DNA of 64,000 nucleotides from Kangiellaceae bacterium (lineage in GTDB: Bacteria; Pseudomonadota; Gammaproteobacteria; Enterobacterales; Kangiellaceae), in contig JAHRVB010000163.1 of assembly GCA_019090895.1 (NCBI GenBank), forward strand, positions 22,000 through 85,999. The letters run 5' to 3'. Below the pieces are notes generated by a model. The model was not told the DNA's origin. It saw only the letters and a program-made list of their open reading frames with translations, and ran no database searches. Both the position numbers and the translations under genes were made by a program. Below, piece by piece: positions 38,067 through 47,824 of the stretch; the stretch's first letter is position 1; every line of letters begins with the position of its first letter.

Positions 38067-39320
38067 ATGAGCAGTAATAGACAGCCAAAAGCCTCAAAAA
38101 TTAATCGAAAAGTTATCTATTCAATTTGGTTTTTTACCGCACTATCAACCCTAGCTTACGGCTGGTTCATATTCGATAATCTGTCATATATCGGCGAAAG
38201 TGAAAGTGTTACCGCCACTGTCCATAAAAAAACGTCACATCGCTCTAGAACTGTGAATTCTAAACAGTACTCGACCGCCTATAACATTGTTTATCGGTAT
38301 GAGAATCCTTATGTCCCAGGAAAAATGGAATTGGAAAGCGAGTTAGCACCAGTAATGTATGCTCTGTTTGAAGAAGGCGAGACCGTTGAAGTTTATTTCA
38401 ATGATAAGAACAAACAAAAGTCTCGGTTAAGTTATCCTCTCCATTTTTGGCTAATGCCAATTGTTTGGGCAGCATTTCTATCTTTCGGATTTTTGGTTTC
38501 AAAACTATTGAGTAAAACCAACGGCGATTGCTACCAAAATTACAAGAAATTCAAAATTGCGGCAATCTTTCTATTTTTGTTGCCGGGCGCCATAACATTC
38601 ATACAAAGCTCAAGCTCGGAACAATTGATTGCTGAGGAACGGCAAAAAGAAGCAAACTGGCCTCATTGGTATGAATTTGAACGAGCAGTTCCTAAACCGG
38701 TTTGGTGGGACACTGTGGCATTCAAATATTTTGACCCGATGAACTATACCTCCGAAGAATATTCCGGGTATGTGAAAAACAATACTGGATCAGATAAGGC
38801 AAAGCGACAGTTCAAAGTTGCCTATGCCTTCTTACTTTTGCATCAGGATGACCCGCTACAAATGGGTTGGGATTTAGCCAGAGGAACCTCAAGAGAGTTT
38901 ATGCCGCTGTATGAGTTCTTCCTTGAACGATATATGCAGGAGCAATGGCAAGGAGAGTGTAGTCGACCATGCAGTGATGCCACACAGATGGTTGAGATGG
39001 CCGGCGATTTGCTGTCGATGAAATTAGATGAAAATCAAATTGAATCATCTTTAGAATTGATTAACAATATTATGAAGTATAAATATGACCGAGGGAATAA
39101 TAGAGGAAAATATTATTTCCTTTATTCGCATAGACGCTATTTGGAACAGACTGAAAGTGTAGAAAAAGCCCATCACGTACTTGATAGGTTGGTTGAGGAA
39201 AACTTGCAAGAAGCAATATCTCTGGATCTTAAAACACAAACCAGAAAATGGTCCACGTTTTGGAATAAAACTCAGAGGACTGTCGGCATGTTTTCTGTCA
39301 TTCCTTCAAATAATCATTAG
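38067..39320 (+). CDS. DUF3592-type membrane protein
   Basis: A 417-residue protein. I chose ATG 38067, preceded by AGCAGGA, over the start 23 codons upstream. It has three hydrophobic segments: about 18 to 38, 130 to 150 and 168 to 186. Between the first two lies a DUF3592-like extracytoplasmic beta domain (S-V-T-A-T-V-H-K-K-T, Y-N-I-V-Y-R-Y, E-V-Y-F-N-D-K-N-K). The C-terminal 230 residues are helical, rich in W, Y and charged residues. Function unknown. Confidence 0.8.
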   Translation: MSSNRQPKASKINRKVIYSIWFFTALSTLAYGWFIFDNLSYIGESESVTATVHKKTSHRSRTVNSKQYSTAYNIVYRYENPYVPGKMELESELAPVMYALFEEGETVEVYFNDKNKQKSRLSYPLHFWLMPIVWAAFLSFGFLVSKLLSKTNGDCYQNYKKFKIAAIFLFLLPGAITFIQSSSSEQLIAEERQKEANWPHWYEFERAVPKPVWWDTVAFKYFDPMNYTSEEYSGYVKNNTGSDKAKRQFKVAYAFLLLHQDDPLQMGWDLARGTSREFMPLYEFFLERYMQEQWQGECSRPCSDATQMVEMAGDLLSMKLDENQIESSLELINNIMKYKYDRGNNRGKYYFLYSHRRYLEQTESVEKAHHVLDRLVEENLQEAISLDLKTQTRKWSTFWNKTQRTVGMFSVIPSNNH

Positions 39321-39330
39321 TTAGAAACGC

Positions 39331-39351
39331 AAAAAATGCGACTTCAAGTCG
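39331..39351 (-). terminator. weak terminator for the NTF2-like gene
   Basis: On the minus strand, CGACTTGAAGTCG forms a short hairpin followed by CATTTTTTGC, just after the stop of the secreted NTF2-like gene. The stem is only 4 to 6 bp. Confidence 0.35.
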
Positions 39352-39355
39352 GGAG

Positions 39356-39814
39356 TTACTTCTGACTGGAGTGGCGACTTAAATCGTTGTACTGCCACAG
39401 AACATTAATGATCTTCCATTCGCCAGATTCCAATTTCATAACGTGCATATAGTCAATCCAGTCATCTGCAGTTAGCTTTACACTGGCGACTCTGTTATCC
39501 ATATCTAGAATTTTGATATCTATTTTAGCGGGGGACGGAAATTTATCACCGTTCTTATTGTAGGTTTCCGCCACTCTAATCATCGTGTCAAAGCTTGTTT
39601 CCATCACAAATTCAGTGCCTTTCTTGTCTAACCAAAAGGTTCTCTTAGCCAGTTGAGGATGTGAAGATCGCTTCATCATCACGCCAGATACAATATGCTG
39701 AGACTCTATATAATCTTTGGCTGCTTGATGAATTGCTTTTCTGTCTAGGTTTGAATCTGCAATAGCAATAGTGCATTGAAAAAAGACTAATACTCCAATG
39801 ATTCTTTGTATCAT
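39356..39814 (-). CDS. secreted NTF2-like (putative lumazine-binding) protein
   Basis: A 152-residue protein with a signal peptide (cleavage probably after A-I-A near residue 19). The mature part has the NTF2-like layout of PF12893: an N-terminal helix with A-A-K-D-Y-I-E-S, then V-A-S-V-K-L-T-A-D-D-W-I-D-Y-M-H-V and a last strand W-K-I-I-N-V-L-W. Ligand unknown. Converges on the DUF3592 gene. Confidence 0.8.
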   Translation of the reverse strand: MIQRIIGVLVFFQCTIAIADSNLDRKAIHQAAKDYIESQHIVSGVMMKRSSHPQLAKRTFWLDKKGTEFVMETSFDTMIRVAETYNKNGDKFPSPAKIDIKILDMDNRVASVKLTADDWIDYMHVMKLESGEWKIINVLWQYNDLSRHSSQK

Positions 39815-40036
39815 TTAGATCCTCGTTAAATAGGAGATGAATTAAAGTTAGAACACTATTTTAATTGGATTTCTATTTCTCCTGATAAAATGTAAGAATT
39901 CATGATGCACTTTGATATGAGCTATGTTTGCTTGTTTTTGCTAAACTTACGATTCGTTTCAATGCTGAGTGGTTGACCAAGTGATGGAACTGTCTATATC
40001 TTATATTTTAGTTGAAGAAAGTGAGAAAAGAGTCTA

Positions 40037-40510
40037 ATGAGAACGCCATTGGTTACGCGTGAAGGATACAATAAACTCAAGCAAGAGCTAGACCAGCTAT
40101 GGCGGGTAGAACGACCTGAAACCACAAGAAAAGTGACTTGGGCAGCTAGTTTAGGTGATCGAAGTGAAAATGCCGATTATCAGTATAATAAGAAAAAACT
40201 TAGAGAAATCGACTGGCGTGTTAGGTACCTCAGAAAGTGCTTGGAAAACCTCAAAATCGTTGACTATTCACCTCAGCAAGAAGGTAAGGTATTTTTTGGT
40301 GCGTGGGTTGAGATTGAAAACGAAAGTGGTGAGAAAAAGAAATTTCGCATTGCTGGTTATGATGAAATATTTGGTCGAAAAGATTACACATCAGTTGATT
40401 CGCCCATGGCAAAAGCCCTTCTTGGTAAGCAAGTCGATGACGAAATTTCCGTAAAAACTGGCGCGGGTGAGTTCTATTGGTTTATTACAGAAATCACATA
40501 CCCCAAATAA
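40037..40510 (+). CDS. greB: transcription elongation factor GreB
   Basis: A 157-residue RNA polymerase cleavage factor nearly collinear with E. coli GreB. Seen are T-P-L-V-T-R-E-G-Y at the N-terminus and the coiled-coil tip with D-R-S-E-N-A-D-Y-Q, which carries the acidic residues that enter the RNA polymerase secondary channel. The globular domain has V-F-F-G-A-W-V-E-I-E-N and Y-D-E-I-F-G-R-K-D-Y. It rescues backtracked elongation complexes. Monocistronic. Confidence 0.97.
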   Translation: MRTPLVTREGYNKLKQELDQLWRVERPETTRKVTWAASLGDRSENADYQYNKKKLREIDWRVRYLRKCLENLKIVDYSPQQEGKVFFGAWVEIENESGEKKKFRIAGYDEIFGRKDYTSVDSPMAKALLGKQVDDEISVKTGAGEFYWFITEITYPK

Positions 40511-40701
40511 CTTCAATTTGAGAGAATTTAGTAATAAATATCATTATGCTAAAAAGTTTGTGCTGCTTGTCTTCTGATGAGGTATTATCTCCCAAATTAT
40601 CACTGATTCTTATTTGAACGCAGATCTGATCATGTACATGAAGCACTTTCTAACTTAGAGTGCCTAATTGCTGACAAGAATAGCCTCATAGTTGAAAGTC
40701 C

Positions 40702-42159
40702 ATGCAGAGTATTTCCAACCAATCTATTATCAATCATAGCTCCTTTATTAATGGAGAATGGGTTGAATCTAACCACCGTTTTGAAGTTACAAATCCGGCA
40801 GATCAAAGTCTAGTGGCAAGGGTTGCTGTAGTTGAAATTGAACAGATAAAAGTTGCTATAAACAGCGCTTATCGGGCACAGAAAGAATGGCAGGCACTCG
40901 AGCCATCACAACGCACTCACTTATTAATGAACTGGCAAAAGCTGCTACGGAATAACTGTGACGACTTAGCTCGCTTGATGACAATAGAGCAAGGTAAACC
41001 ACTCGCTGAGTCTAAAGCTGAGATTCTACATTCTGCCGATTACACCCAGCTGTACGCAGAGCTTTCAGAAAACTATTTTAAAGCTGAAAGTGTTGCCTCA
41101 CCTTCTGACCAACAAGCAGAAGTATTGATGCGTCCTGTCGGGGTAGTGAGCGCTATCACTCCCTGGAATTTTCCCTGTTCAATGGTCGTCCGAAAAGCAG
41201 CGGCCGCCCTGAGTGCGGGATGCAGTGTGGTACTCAAACCGTCAGAAATGACTCCGTTAACTGCGTTGGCTTTGGCTCAGCTCTCAAAAGAAGCAGGCAT
41301 TCCAGCGGGGGTTTTTAATGTGGTGGTTGGTACCAATGCTCAAGCCATTGGTGAGTTGTTATCGCAGCACCCTAAAGTCGCAAAATTGAGTTTCACAGGT
41401 TCAACGAAAGTCGGTAAAAAATTACTGGCACAATGTGCATTAGGTGTTAAACGCACGTCGATGGAACTCGGCGGGAACGCACCCTTTATTGTTTTTGATG
41501 ATGCCGATCTTGATAAGGTGGTTGAAGGTGCTATTGCCAGTAAATTTCGTAATTCGGGCCAAACTTGTGTCAGTGCTAATCGTTTTTTGATTCATCAGGA
41601 TATTGCTGAGCAATTCAAATCTAAATTGCTGGAAGCGACTAAAAAGCTTACCGTTGGAAATGGGACCTGTGATGTTGTCGACTTCGGTCCCCTCATTAAT
41701 CAAAAAGCCGTTGAAAAGGCGAGATTATTAGTTAAGGATGCTGTTAGTCAAGGAGCAGAATTGCTATTAGAAGGCGATATAGCTGATTTGACAGGCAGTT
41801 ATTGTCCACCTGTAATTTTAACCAATGTGCGACCTAATATGCGCATTTTTTCCGAAGAAATATTTGCACCAGTGGTGTCGATTATTACATTTGAGAATGA
41901 GCGACAAGCAATACAATTAGCAAATCAATCGGAGCTTGGTTTATGCGGTTATCTTTATACGGCGGATCAACTGCGAATAGAGCGAATGTCTGAGCAATTG
42001 GAGCTGGGAATGCTTGGTGTTAATCAAGCGAAACTGTCCAATCCTGCGGCACCGTTTGGTGGTGTAAAACAATCGGGAATGGGACGAGAGGGCGGTCGGT
42101 TTGGTATCGAGGAATATCTTGATTATCAATACATCAGTCAAGCCATCAAAAACAACTAA
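40702..42159 (+). CDS. NAD(P)-dependent succinate-semialdehyde dehydrogenase-like aldehyde dehydrogenase
   Basis: A 485-residue ALDH-superfamily enzyme closest in pattern to the GabD group. Seen are the cofactor motif I-T-P-W-N-F-P, F-T-G-S-T-K-V-G, the general base in M-E-L-G-G-N-A-P, and the nucleophile C289 in S-G-Q-T-C-V. It would oxidise an aldehyde such as succinate semialdehyde to the acid. No GABA transaminase is nearby, so the exact substrate is open. Confidence 0.9.
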   Translation: MQSISNQSIINHSSFINGEWVESNHRFEVTNPADQSLVARVAVVEIEQIKVAINSAYRAQKEWQALEPSQRTHLLMNWQKLLRNNCDDLARLMTIEQGKPLAESKAEILHSADYTQLYAELSENYFKAESVASPSDQQAEVLMRPVGVVSAITPWNFPCSMVVRKAAAALSAGCSVVLKPSEMTPLTALALAQLSKEAGIPAGVFNVVVGTNAQAIGELLSQHPKVAKLSFTGSTKVGKKLLAQCALGVKRTSMELGGNAPFIVFDDADLDKVVEGAIASKFRNSGQTCVSANRFLIHQDIAEQFKSKLLEATKKLTVGNGTCDVVDFGPLINQKAVEKARLLVKDAVSQGAELLLEGDIADLTGSYCPPVILTNVRPNMRIFSEEIFAPVVSIITFENERQAIQLANQSELGLCGYLYTADQLRIERMSEQLELGMLGVNQAKLSNPAAPFGGVKQSGMGREGGRFGIEEYLDYQYISQAIKNN

Positions 42160-42174
42160 TCAGCAAGTGGTCGT

Positions 42175-42205
42175 GGGTTTAACACCAATGGTTAAACCCG
42201 ATATT
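42175..42205. terminator. hairpin between convergent aldehyde dehydrogenase and ompW genes
   Basis: A perfect 9-bp inverted repeat GGGTTTAAC / GTTAAACCC with a 7-base loop, between convergent genes. Only a short T-containing tail follows, so strength is uncertain. Confidence 0.6.
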
Positions 42206-42212
42206 TAGAACT

Positions 42213-42869
42213 TTAGAATCGAGTACTGACTCCAAGTGTCCATACCATTGGATCGATTTGAACATCAACACTGGCTGCTTTTGCACCATTAACATACACA
42301 TCTGCAGTGGTATCAATATCTTTGTAATAGACGGTACCTGAAAGACTCCAATCGTCGTTTATTGGTGTGTCAAACCCAACTTGAATCGAAAGGCCTACGG
42401 ACGCTTCTAATTTTAAATCAGTAGTATCAGCACCCAATGCTTCAGTCAGTGCTGAGCTAGAATTTTCTTCGAAAAATCGAGTGTAATTTATTCCTGCTCC
42501 TACATGATAAAAAGTTTCATTTCCCCAATAATAAGTCACGGAAACCGTTGGAGGTAACTGTTTAGCTTCACCGATATCAAGACCGCTTAGATTTCCGGTG
42601 CCGGTGATTTCGTGGGTAAATGGCGTTGCCGCTAAGACTTCGATCCCCCAGTTTGAATCAAGCATATAGGTAAAGCTCAAACCTAGCCCTAGTCCAGAGT
42701 CGACAGTAACACCGTCGTTGCCTAATACGGAGTTGCTACTATCATTCGGGGATACATAGGCAACGGTTCCTTTAAAGAGCCAAGGTGGTTTTTCTGCGAT
42801 TTGATTTTCCGCAATTACTGCGCCGTTGAATGAGCTTACTAGTACTAATGCCACTATTAATTTTTTCAT
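42213..42869 (-). CDS. ompW: OmpW family outer-membrane protein
   Basis: A 218-residue eight-stranded beta-barrel. I chose the ATG at 42869 (M-K-K-L-I-V-A-L), preceded by AGGAACGGCAGAA. An upstream in-frame start adds 15 residues without a signal. Signal peptide to about residue 21. OmpW features: G-L-G-L-G-L-S-F-T-Y-M, W-G-I-E-V-L-A-A-T-P-F-T-H, L-P-P-T-V-S-V-T-Y-Y, and a terminal aromatic residue (T-R-F) as barrel end. It probably lets small hydrophobic molecules through the outer membrane. Confidence 0.92.
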   Translation of the reverse strand: MKKLIVALVLVSSFNGAVIAENQIAEKPPWLFKGTVAYVSPNDSSNSVLGNDGVTVDSGLGLGLSFTYMLDSNWGIEVLAATPFTHEITGTGNLSGLDIGEAKQLPPTVSVTYYWGNETFYHVGAGINYTRFFEENSSSALTEALGADTTDLKLEASVGLSIQVGFDTPINDDWSLSGTVYYKDIDTTADVYVNGAKAASVDVQIDPMVWTLGVSTRF

Positions 42870-42982
42870 TTCTGCCGTTCCTACGAGTTGCTTGTGATTA
42901 GTTTTCACGCGCATTTTAGGTGGCAGCGGAATAGATAATATTGATATGGATCAACAATGGTAATTGTTGATTTACACAAAGG

Positions 42983-45799
42983 TTAATTTGAGGAAAGATG
43001 TTCGAGAAATTTTTCTGGAGGCAATGGTCGAGCAAGGTAATAACCTTGGCCATAATTGCAGCCGAATTTCTTTAGGTATTCCAGTTGTTCCTTGGTTTCG
43101 ATCCCTTCTGCGACGACTTGAATTCCCAGTCGATCAGCCATTGCTAAGATGCTTTCTATTAATGTTTCGGCAGTGGATACTGTTCCAATATCTTGTACAA
43201 AACTTTTATCTATCTTAATGATATCAACTGGGTACTTTATAAGATAAGCAAGTGAAGAGTAACCTGTGCCGAAATCATCGATGGCTATTTTAACTCCATA
43301 TTGTTGCAACTCTTTAAGTACCGTTAAAGCTTGATCCGAATCATCAGTTAATAACCGTTCAGTGATTTCGACGGTGATTTTAATATTTTTGCTTAGCTTT
43401 TTTATACTCACCAGCCATTGGTCGAGTGCTTTGTCTTTGGTATGGAATAACCGAGGAGATATATTAATTGAAAGTTCGACATCGGGAGCTTGCTCCTGTA
43501 GAAATTTACCTGCACTTTTCAGCATGAAGTGATCGATTCGATTGATCAATCCGGACTCTTCAGCGATTGGAATAAACTGATCGGGAGATATAAATTCACC
43601 ATCATCTTTTATCCATCTCGCCAATGATTCACAACGTAACAGAAGGTTCTTTTCTAAATGGTAGATAGGTTGAAAATAAGGTTGTAGTTTTCCTTTGTTG
43701 ATGGCTTCTGTAAGGTCATTTAATAAAGCGTGCTTTGTCTCCGAACGTTGTTTCATTTCTTGCGTATAAAACTGGCTTCCGTTGCGTCCGCTGGCCTTTA
43801 CTTCGTACATCGCTTGGTCAGCTTTACGTAATAGAGAGTCTGCGGAATCGCCATCGCTGGGATAGATTGCTATACCAACACTAGCACTGGTGAAGACTGT
43901 TGCGTCTCCCAAATCATATGCTTTTTGTATCGCAATTATAATTTGTTCTGCGAGCTTAGCCACATCGGACTGTTGTTGAATATCATTAAGAATTACAGCG
44001 AATTCATCACCACTCAGTCGAGACACCGTATCGGATTGGCGAATGTTCATTTTTATTCTATGAGCCGTTTCTATCAGTACTTGGTCTCCGGCTTGATGCC
44101 CATGGTTATCATTGATGGGCTTAAATCGATCTAGGTCGATGAAGAGAACGGCAATGGTTTGTTGCTTGCGTTGTGCGAGCCCTATGGCAAGGTTTAAGCG
44201 GTCGTTATAGAGAAGTCGATTCGGTAAACCTGTCAAACTATCAAAGGTTGCTTGGTGTTCAATGAGCTTCGCATTAACGACTTTATCCGTGACGTCCTGA
44301 AGGGTCCCCATCACTGTACAATCCTTGGTGTTTAACTGTCCATCCGACATAATACGAAGCCAGGCTGGAGGATAGTTAGCCAGTTTTAGCGCAACTTCGA
44401 TGTCAAACGATTCGTTTTTAGCAACCAATAAGGAAGATTTTTTCTCTATTAACAAAAAGTCTCTCTCGGAGAAAAAAGGTTGTAAGCAGGCAATATCTTT
44501 AGGATAAAATTCTGTTGGCTGCTTGATAATGGCTGAGCATTGTTGTGACCAACTAACAAACCTGCCATTATGGTCGATTTTCCATCCACCAATTTTAGCA
44601 ACTTGACCGACTGTTTCTAAAAGAAGTTTGTCGGCTTTGATCAAGTATTCCATATCTATCTTTTCAAGCTTTTGCTTGAATCGAAACCAAACAAAAATAC
44701 AAAGTAATAAAGTAGCAGACACAAAATATAATCTTAAGGACAGAATATTCGCCGAAGTTTTTCTTTCTTTTATTCGAGTTGCAACAGTTATTTTCCATGT
44801 GCCGCCTCCAACTTGAATCTCCGCAGTGGCACGGTTAGGATTCTCTAATATTGAACTATCGCCATAGAATACGGGACCACTTACACCATTAGTATCGAAG
44901 TTCTGTATCGCAAGTATTATACCTCGTGATAACTCCTCTAAATTAGCGAACTCAAAAAAACGTTCTGCATCAATAGGCGCAGATATCAGCCCCCATAGTG
45001 CTCCGTCTTGGGTAATCACAGGCGCACGTCCGATAAAAGCGGTACCTCCTTGGACCAAATTGACGGGACCAACGACCATCATTTGTCTGCTGTCAATGAC
45101 TAGCTGGACCATCTTTAGTTGATTCTTGTGCTCCCTGTAATTTAAACCTATTGCTTTCTCATTGCCTTCGATTGGATAGACGTAATTAATTTTATAATCT
45201 CTTGCTGACGCAAAATTAATTAGCAACGGATTCTTTCGTAACAATTGCTTAGCATACCGATTAAAATCCTCTGCCGCTAAATCGGGCGTTGCAGAAATAT
45301 ACGCCGCAAAACCCGCTAGCATTGATAGGTTTGTTTGCAGTGTGCCCGCCAGCTGCGCGGTAATAAGATTTAATTTTAGTCGCGCTTCTAATTGTTCTCT
45401 GTCCAATTGTTCCCTAGTGAGTACACTTTCAATTTGCTGCTCTACCATTAATGCAGTAATTAATATCGAGATTAACGTTAGTGTTCGATTAGTCCGAAAC
45501 CAGAAAAAGAAAGCGGCAAGAATTAAGAGAGTAAGAATGAGCAATATATAGGGTCGCTCGCTCAATGAAGAGTTAGTATTATTGAGCTTGAGCGAGTTAT
45601 CGAAATTATTTGACGTTGTATTTATTGGTGTATCTCGGTCATTCGCTACTTTGAGGTAATATATAAACAAAGTTACTGAGGAGAATTCAACACGTAGGTA
45701 TTGGTATTGCTGGATCGGTTGCCGAGCGCGATTGTCTATGCCCAAACAGGACTGGCAAAGTAACATTAAACCAAAAAGTGTAATGATTTTCTTAAGCAT
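42983..45799 (-). CDS. membrane CHASE-PAS-GGDEF-EAL cyclic-di-GMP enzyme
   Basis: A 938-residue protein. It has an N-terminal hydrophobic signal/anchor (1 to about 20), further hydrophobic helices (about 84 to 101 and 107 to 119), a periplasmic CHASE domain (about 140 to 330), another helix near 360 to 380 and a PAS-like domain (about 385 to 500). The GGDEF domain has active-site S-G-D-E-F near 596, the EAL domain has E-S-L near 723, and the terminal V-A-E-G-I-E and D-D-F-G-T-G-Y-S-S-L are intact. S-G-D-E-F is usually active and E-S-L conserves the metal-binding glutamate. It likely both makes and degrades cyclic di-GMP in response to an extracytoplasmic signal. Confidence 0.92.
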   Translation of the reverse strand: MLKKIITLFGLMLLCQSCLGIDNRARQPIQQYQYLRVEFSSVTLFIYYLKVANDRDTPINTTSNNFDNSLKLNNTNSSLSERPYILLILTLLILAAFFFWFRTNRTLTLISILITALMVEQQIESVLTREQLDREQLEARLKLNLITAQLAGTLQTNLSMLAGFAAYISATPDLAAEDFNRYAKQLLRKNPLLINFASARDYKINYVYPIEGNEKAIGLNYREHKNQLKMVQLVIDSRQMMVVGPVNLVQGGTAFIGRAPVITQDGALWGLISAPIDAERFFEFANLEELSRGIILAIQNFDTNGVSGPVFYGDSSILENPNRATAEIQVGGGTWKITVATRIKERKTSANILSLRLYFVSATLLLCIFVWFRFKQKLEKIDMEYLIKADKLLLETVGQVAKIGGWKIDHNGRFVSWSQQCSAIIKQPTEFYPKDIACLQPFFSERDFLLIEKKSSLLVAKNESFDIEVALKLANYPPAWLRIMSDGQLNTKDCTVMGTLQDVTDKVVNAKLIEHQATFDSLTGLPNRLLYNDRLNLAIGLAQRKQQTIAVLFIDLDRFKPINDNHGHQAGDQVLIETAHRIKMNIRQSDTVSRLSGDEFAVILNDIQQQSDVAKLAEQIIIAIQKAYDLGDATVFTSASVGIAIYPSDGDSADSLLRKADQAMYEVKASGRNGSQFYTQEMKQRSETKHALLNDLTEAINKGKLQPYFQPIYHLEKNLLLRCESLARWIKDDGEFISPDQFIPIAEESGLINRIDHFMLKSAGKFLQEQAPDVELSINISPRLFHTKDKALDQWLVSIKKLSKNIKITVEITERLLTDDSDQALTVLKELQQYGVKIAIDDFGTGYSSLAYLIKYPVDIIKIDKSFVQDIGTVSTAETLIESILAMADRLGIQVVAEGIETKEQLEYLKKFGCNYGQGYYLARPLPPEKFLEHLSSN

Positions 45800-45868
45800 C
45801 GATAGCTGTTTTTAGTTTTTGAGAAATACCCTTAAATTGTAGTCAAGAAGAGCTATTTTTGCGTAGCT

Positions 45869-46540
45869 TTAAAGTATATTTATAGCGTCCCAATCTATAA
45901 CTGTTTGATTTAACTCCGTTAGAATTCGATTCGTTTCAGAAAAGTGCTGACACCCAAGGAAGCCGCGGTGCGCCGATAAAGGCGATGGGTGAGGGGCTTT
46001 GAGTATGTGATGTTTTTGTTGGTCGATTCGTGCACCCTTTTTTTGTGCGTGTGCCCCCCACAATAAAAAAACAATATTTTCCCTATACTCATTAAGCTGT
46101 TCAATGACATTATCGGAGAATTTTTCCCAGCCTAATTTCTTGTGAGAATGGGCTTCTCCTTGCTCGACGGTTAAAACGGTATTAAGAAGCAACACACCTT
46201 GTTTCGCCCAAGATTGCAGGTAACCATGATTCGGGATCTCAAATCCGTCAATATCTTGTTTAAGTTCTTTGTAAATATTAACAAGTGACGGCGGTGTTTT
46301 TACACCGGGAAGAACAGAAAAGCAAAGGCCATGGGCTTGATTTGGGCCGTGATAGGGGTCTTGTCCTAATATAACGACCTTAACTTGATCAAACGGGGTT
46401 TCACTGAGAGCGCTAAAGACAAATTTTTCTTCAGGGTAGACGGTAATTCCCTGCTCTCGCCGGTTAGCGACGTATTCCATTGTTTCAATGAAATATTTCT
46501 TTTCTTTTTCCGAGGCTAATAATTCTGGCCAATTTGTCAT
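45869..46540 (-). CDS. ung: uracil-DNA glycosylase
   Basis: A 223-residue family 1 uracil-DNA glycosylase that starts base-excision repair of uracil. The water-activating aspartate D61 lies in G-Q-D-P-Y-H-G, and the catalytic histidine H184 in [11 protein letters not shown]. Length and motifs are normal. Confidence 0.96.
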   Translation of the reverse strand: MTNWPELLASEKEKKYFIETMEYVANRREQGITVYPEEKFVFSALSETPFDQVKVVILGQDPYHGPNQAHGLCFSVLPGVKTPPSLVNIYKELKQDIDGFEIPNHGYLQSWAKQGVLLLNTVLTVEQGEAHSHKKLGWEKFSDNVIEQLNEYRENIVFLLWGAHAQKKGARIDQQKHHILKAPHPSPLSAHRGFLGCQHFSETNRILTELNQTVIDWDAINIL

Positions 46541-46612
46541 GGGGAATATCGAATTCTGCGAGATGAGGTTATATCATACAATCTGAGCATGAACAGCAGC
46601 AAGCTTTAGGTC

Positions 46613-47530
46613 TCAGTTAACAATCAAGAATTCATCGTCTTGTAACAGTTCGAGAACGTTGCCAACTAAATCCGATGGTTCAATTTTTTTAAGAATCTCA
46701 AAACCTTGTTGCCTTTGTTGTGCTTCTAGAGGCAAATAGGGCAGTCGAAAAACGGGTTGAATCGCTCTAGTCATTGCCAGCGCGGTGTTGATAGCAATTG
46801 GATTGGGCTCTTCAAATAACCAACTAAAAAGAGGTTGTAGCTGTTGATTCAAGTCGCTTTCATTGGCAAAATCCATCAATTTCCTCATTAACCCGGGAAC
46901 AATATTTGAAGTAACTGAAATCACCCCGTGAGAACGATACTGATGTCGCCCATTGAAGCATTCATCATCGTTACCAGACCAGCAAGCTATATTCTGTCTC
47001 TCATATTCGGCGATTCGATCATTCCCTGCGCACTCTTTGACGCCGATAAAGTTATCGTGGGCAGCCACTTGGTTAATAACACTTGGAACAATGTCCTGAC
47101 CGGTGCGTCCAGGTACGTTATATATAAATCCTGGACCGACTTCTAATGATGCGAGTAGGTGACGTTCAACTCCCTTTAAGCTAGTTTTACCGTAATAGGG
47201 ATTGATTTGCAGTGATGCATGCATGCCTGACGCAAATCCATATTGAGTGGCCTTAATGGCTTCACGAGTATTGTTGCTTCCGCTGTTACCAACAATAAGT
47301 AACTTGTCACCGTATTGGTTAGCTGCATGGGCGATAAGCATTAAATGCTCGTCCCAATCCAAAAGATGACCTTCGCCAGTGGTTCCACCGATGATTAAAC
47401 CATCGACTCCAAATTTAAGCTGTTGCTCGACCAAATAATCAAAGCTGTCCAAATCGATTTTACCGTGACTATCAAACGGCGTTTTTATTGCAGTAATGAG
47501 CGAATTTTGGCGAATATCGGAAATGTTCAT
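46613..47530 (-). CDS. dapA: 4-hydroxy-tetrahydrodipicolinate synthase, plant-like type
   Basis: A 305-residue class I aldolase of lysine and diaminopimelate synthesis, condensing pyruvate with aspartate semialdehyde. The Schiff-base lysine is K165 (G-V-K-E-C) and the catalytic tyrosine is Y137 (Y-N-V-P-G-R-T). The segments G-G-T-T-G-E-G-H-L-L-D-W-D-E-H, G-N-S-G-S-N-N-T-R-E-A-I, I-N-P-Y-Y-G-K-T-S and V-I-S-V-T-S-N-I-V-P-G-L-M-R-K-L-M follow the plant chloroplast enzyme much more than E. coli DapA, which has G-T-T-G-E-S. Stand-alone gene. Confidence 0.9.
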   Translation of the reverse strand: MNISDIRQNSLITAIKTPFDSHGKIDLDSFDYLVEQQLKFGVDGLIIGGTTGEGHLLDWDEHLMLIAHAANQYGDKLLIVGNSGSNNTREAIKATQYGFASGMHASLQINPYYGKTSLKGVERHLLASLEVGPGFIYNVPGRTGQDIVPSVINQVAAHDNFIGVKECAGNDRIAEYERQNIACWSGNDDECFNGRHQYRSHGVISVTSNIVPGLMRKLMDFANESDLNQQLQPLFSWLFEEPNPIAINTALAMTRAIQPVFRLPYLPLEAQQRQQGFEILKKIEPSDLVGNVLELLQDDEFLIVN

Positions 47531-47645
47531 CTGTTTTCAACTGGGTTTGTTAACGGAGGATTGGTTCGGAGCAATTGTGATTTGCCGAATCGTTAGCCAT
47601 AGAATCTCTAATTATAAGTGTTTTCACTAATTTCGAACCAATAAC

Positions 47646-47678
47646 CAAGAGTTATTACCTAAATGACAAGAGTTATTA
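47646..47678. promoter_or_regulatory. direct repeat in the dapA/SulP divergent region
   Basis: CAAGAGTTATTA occurs twice, identical over 12 bp, with starts 21 bp apart. This puts the copies on the same face of the helix, as for a regulator binding site. Located in the 294-bp space between the divergent dapA and SulP genes. No regulator can be named. Confidence 0.4.
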
Positions 47679-47824
47679 GTGAAATAAATTGTATCGCCAA
47701 TCGGCCTTAGGTAAAATTCGCGACCTTCTTTACTTGGCGTTTTATCTTTTGCTGTTTACAGGCATTTTGCCCAGTAAACTGCTACTTTTATAACACTTTA
47801 GCGCCTTTTTACTTTGAGTTTATT

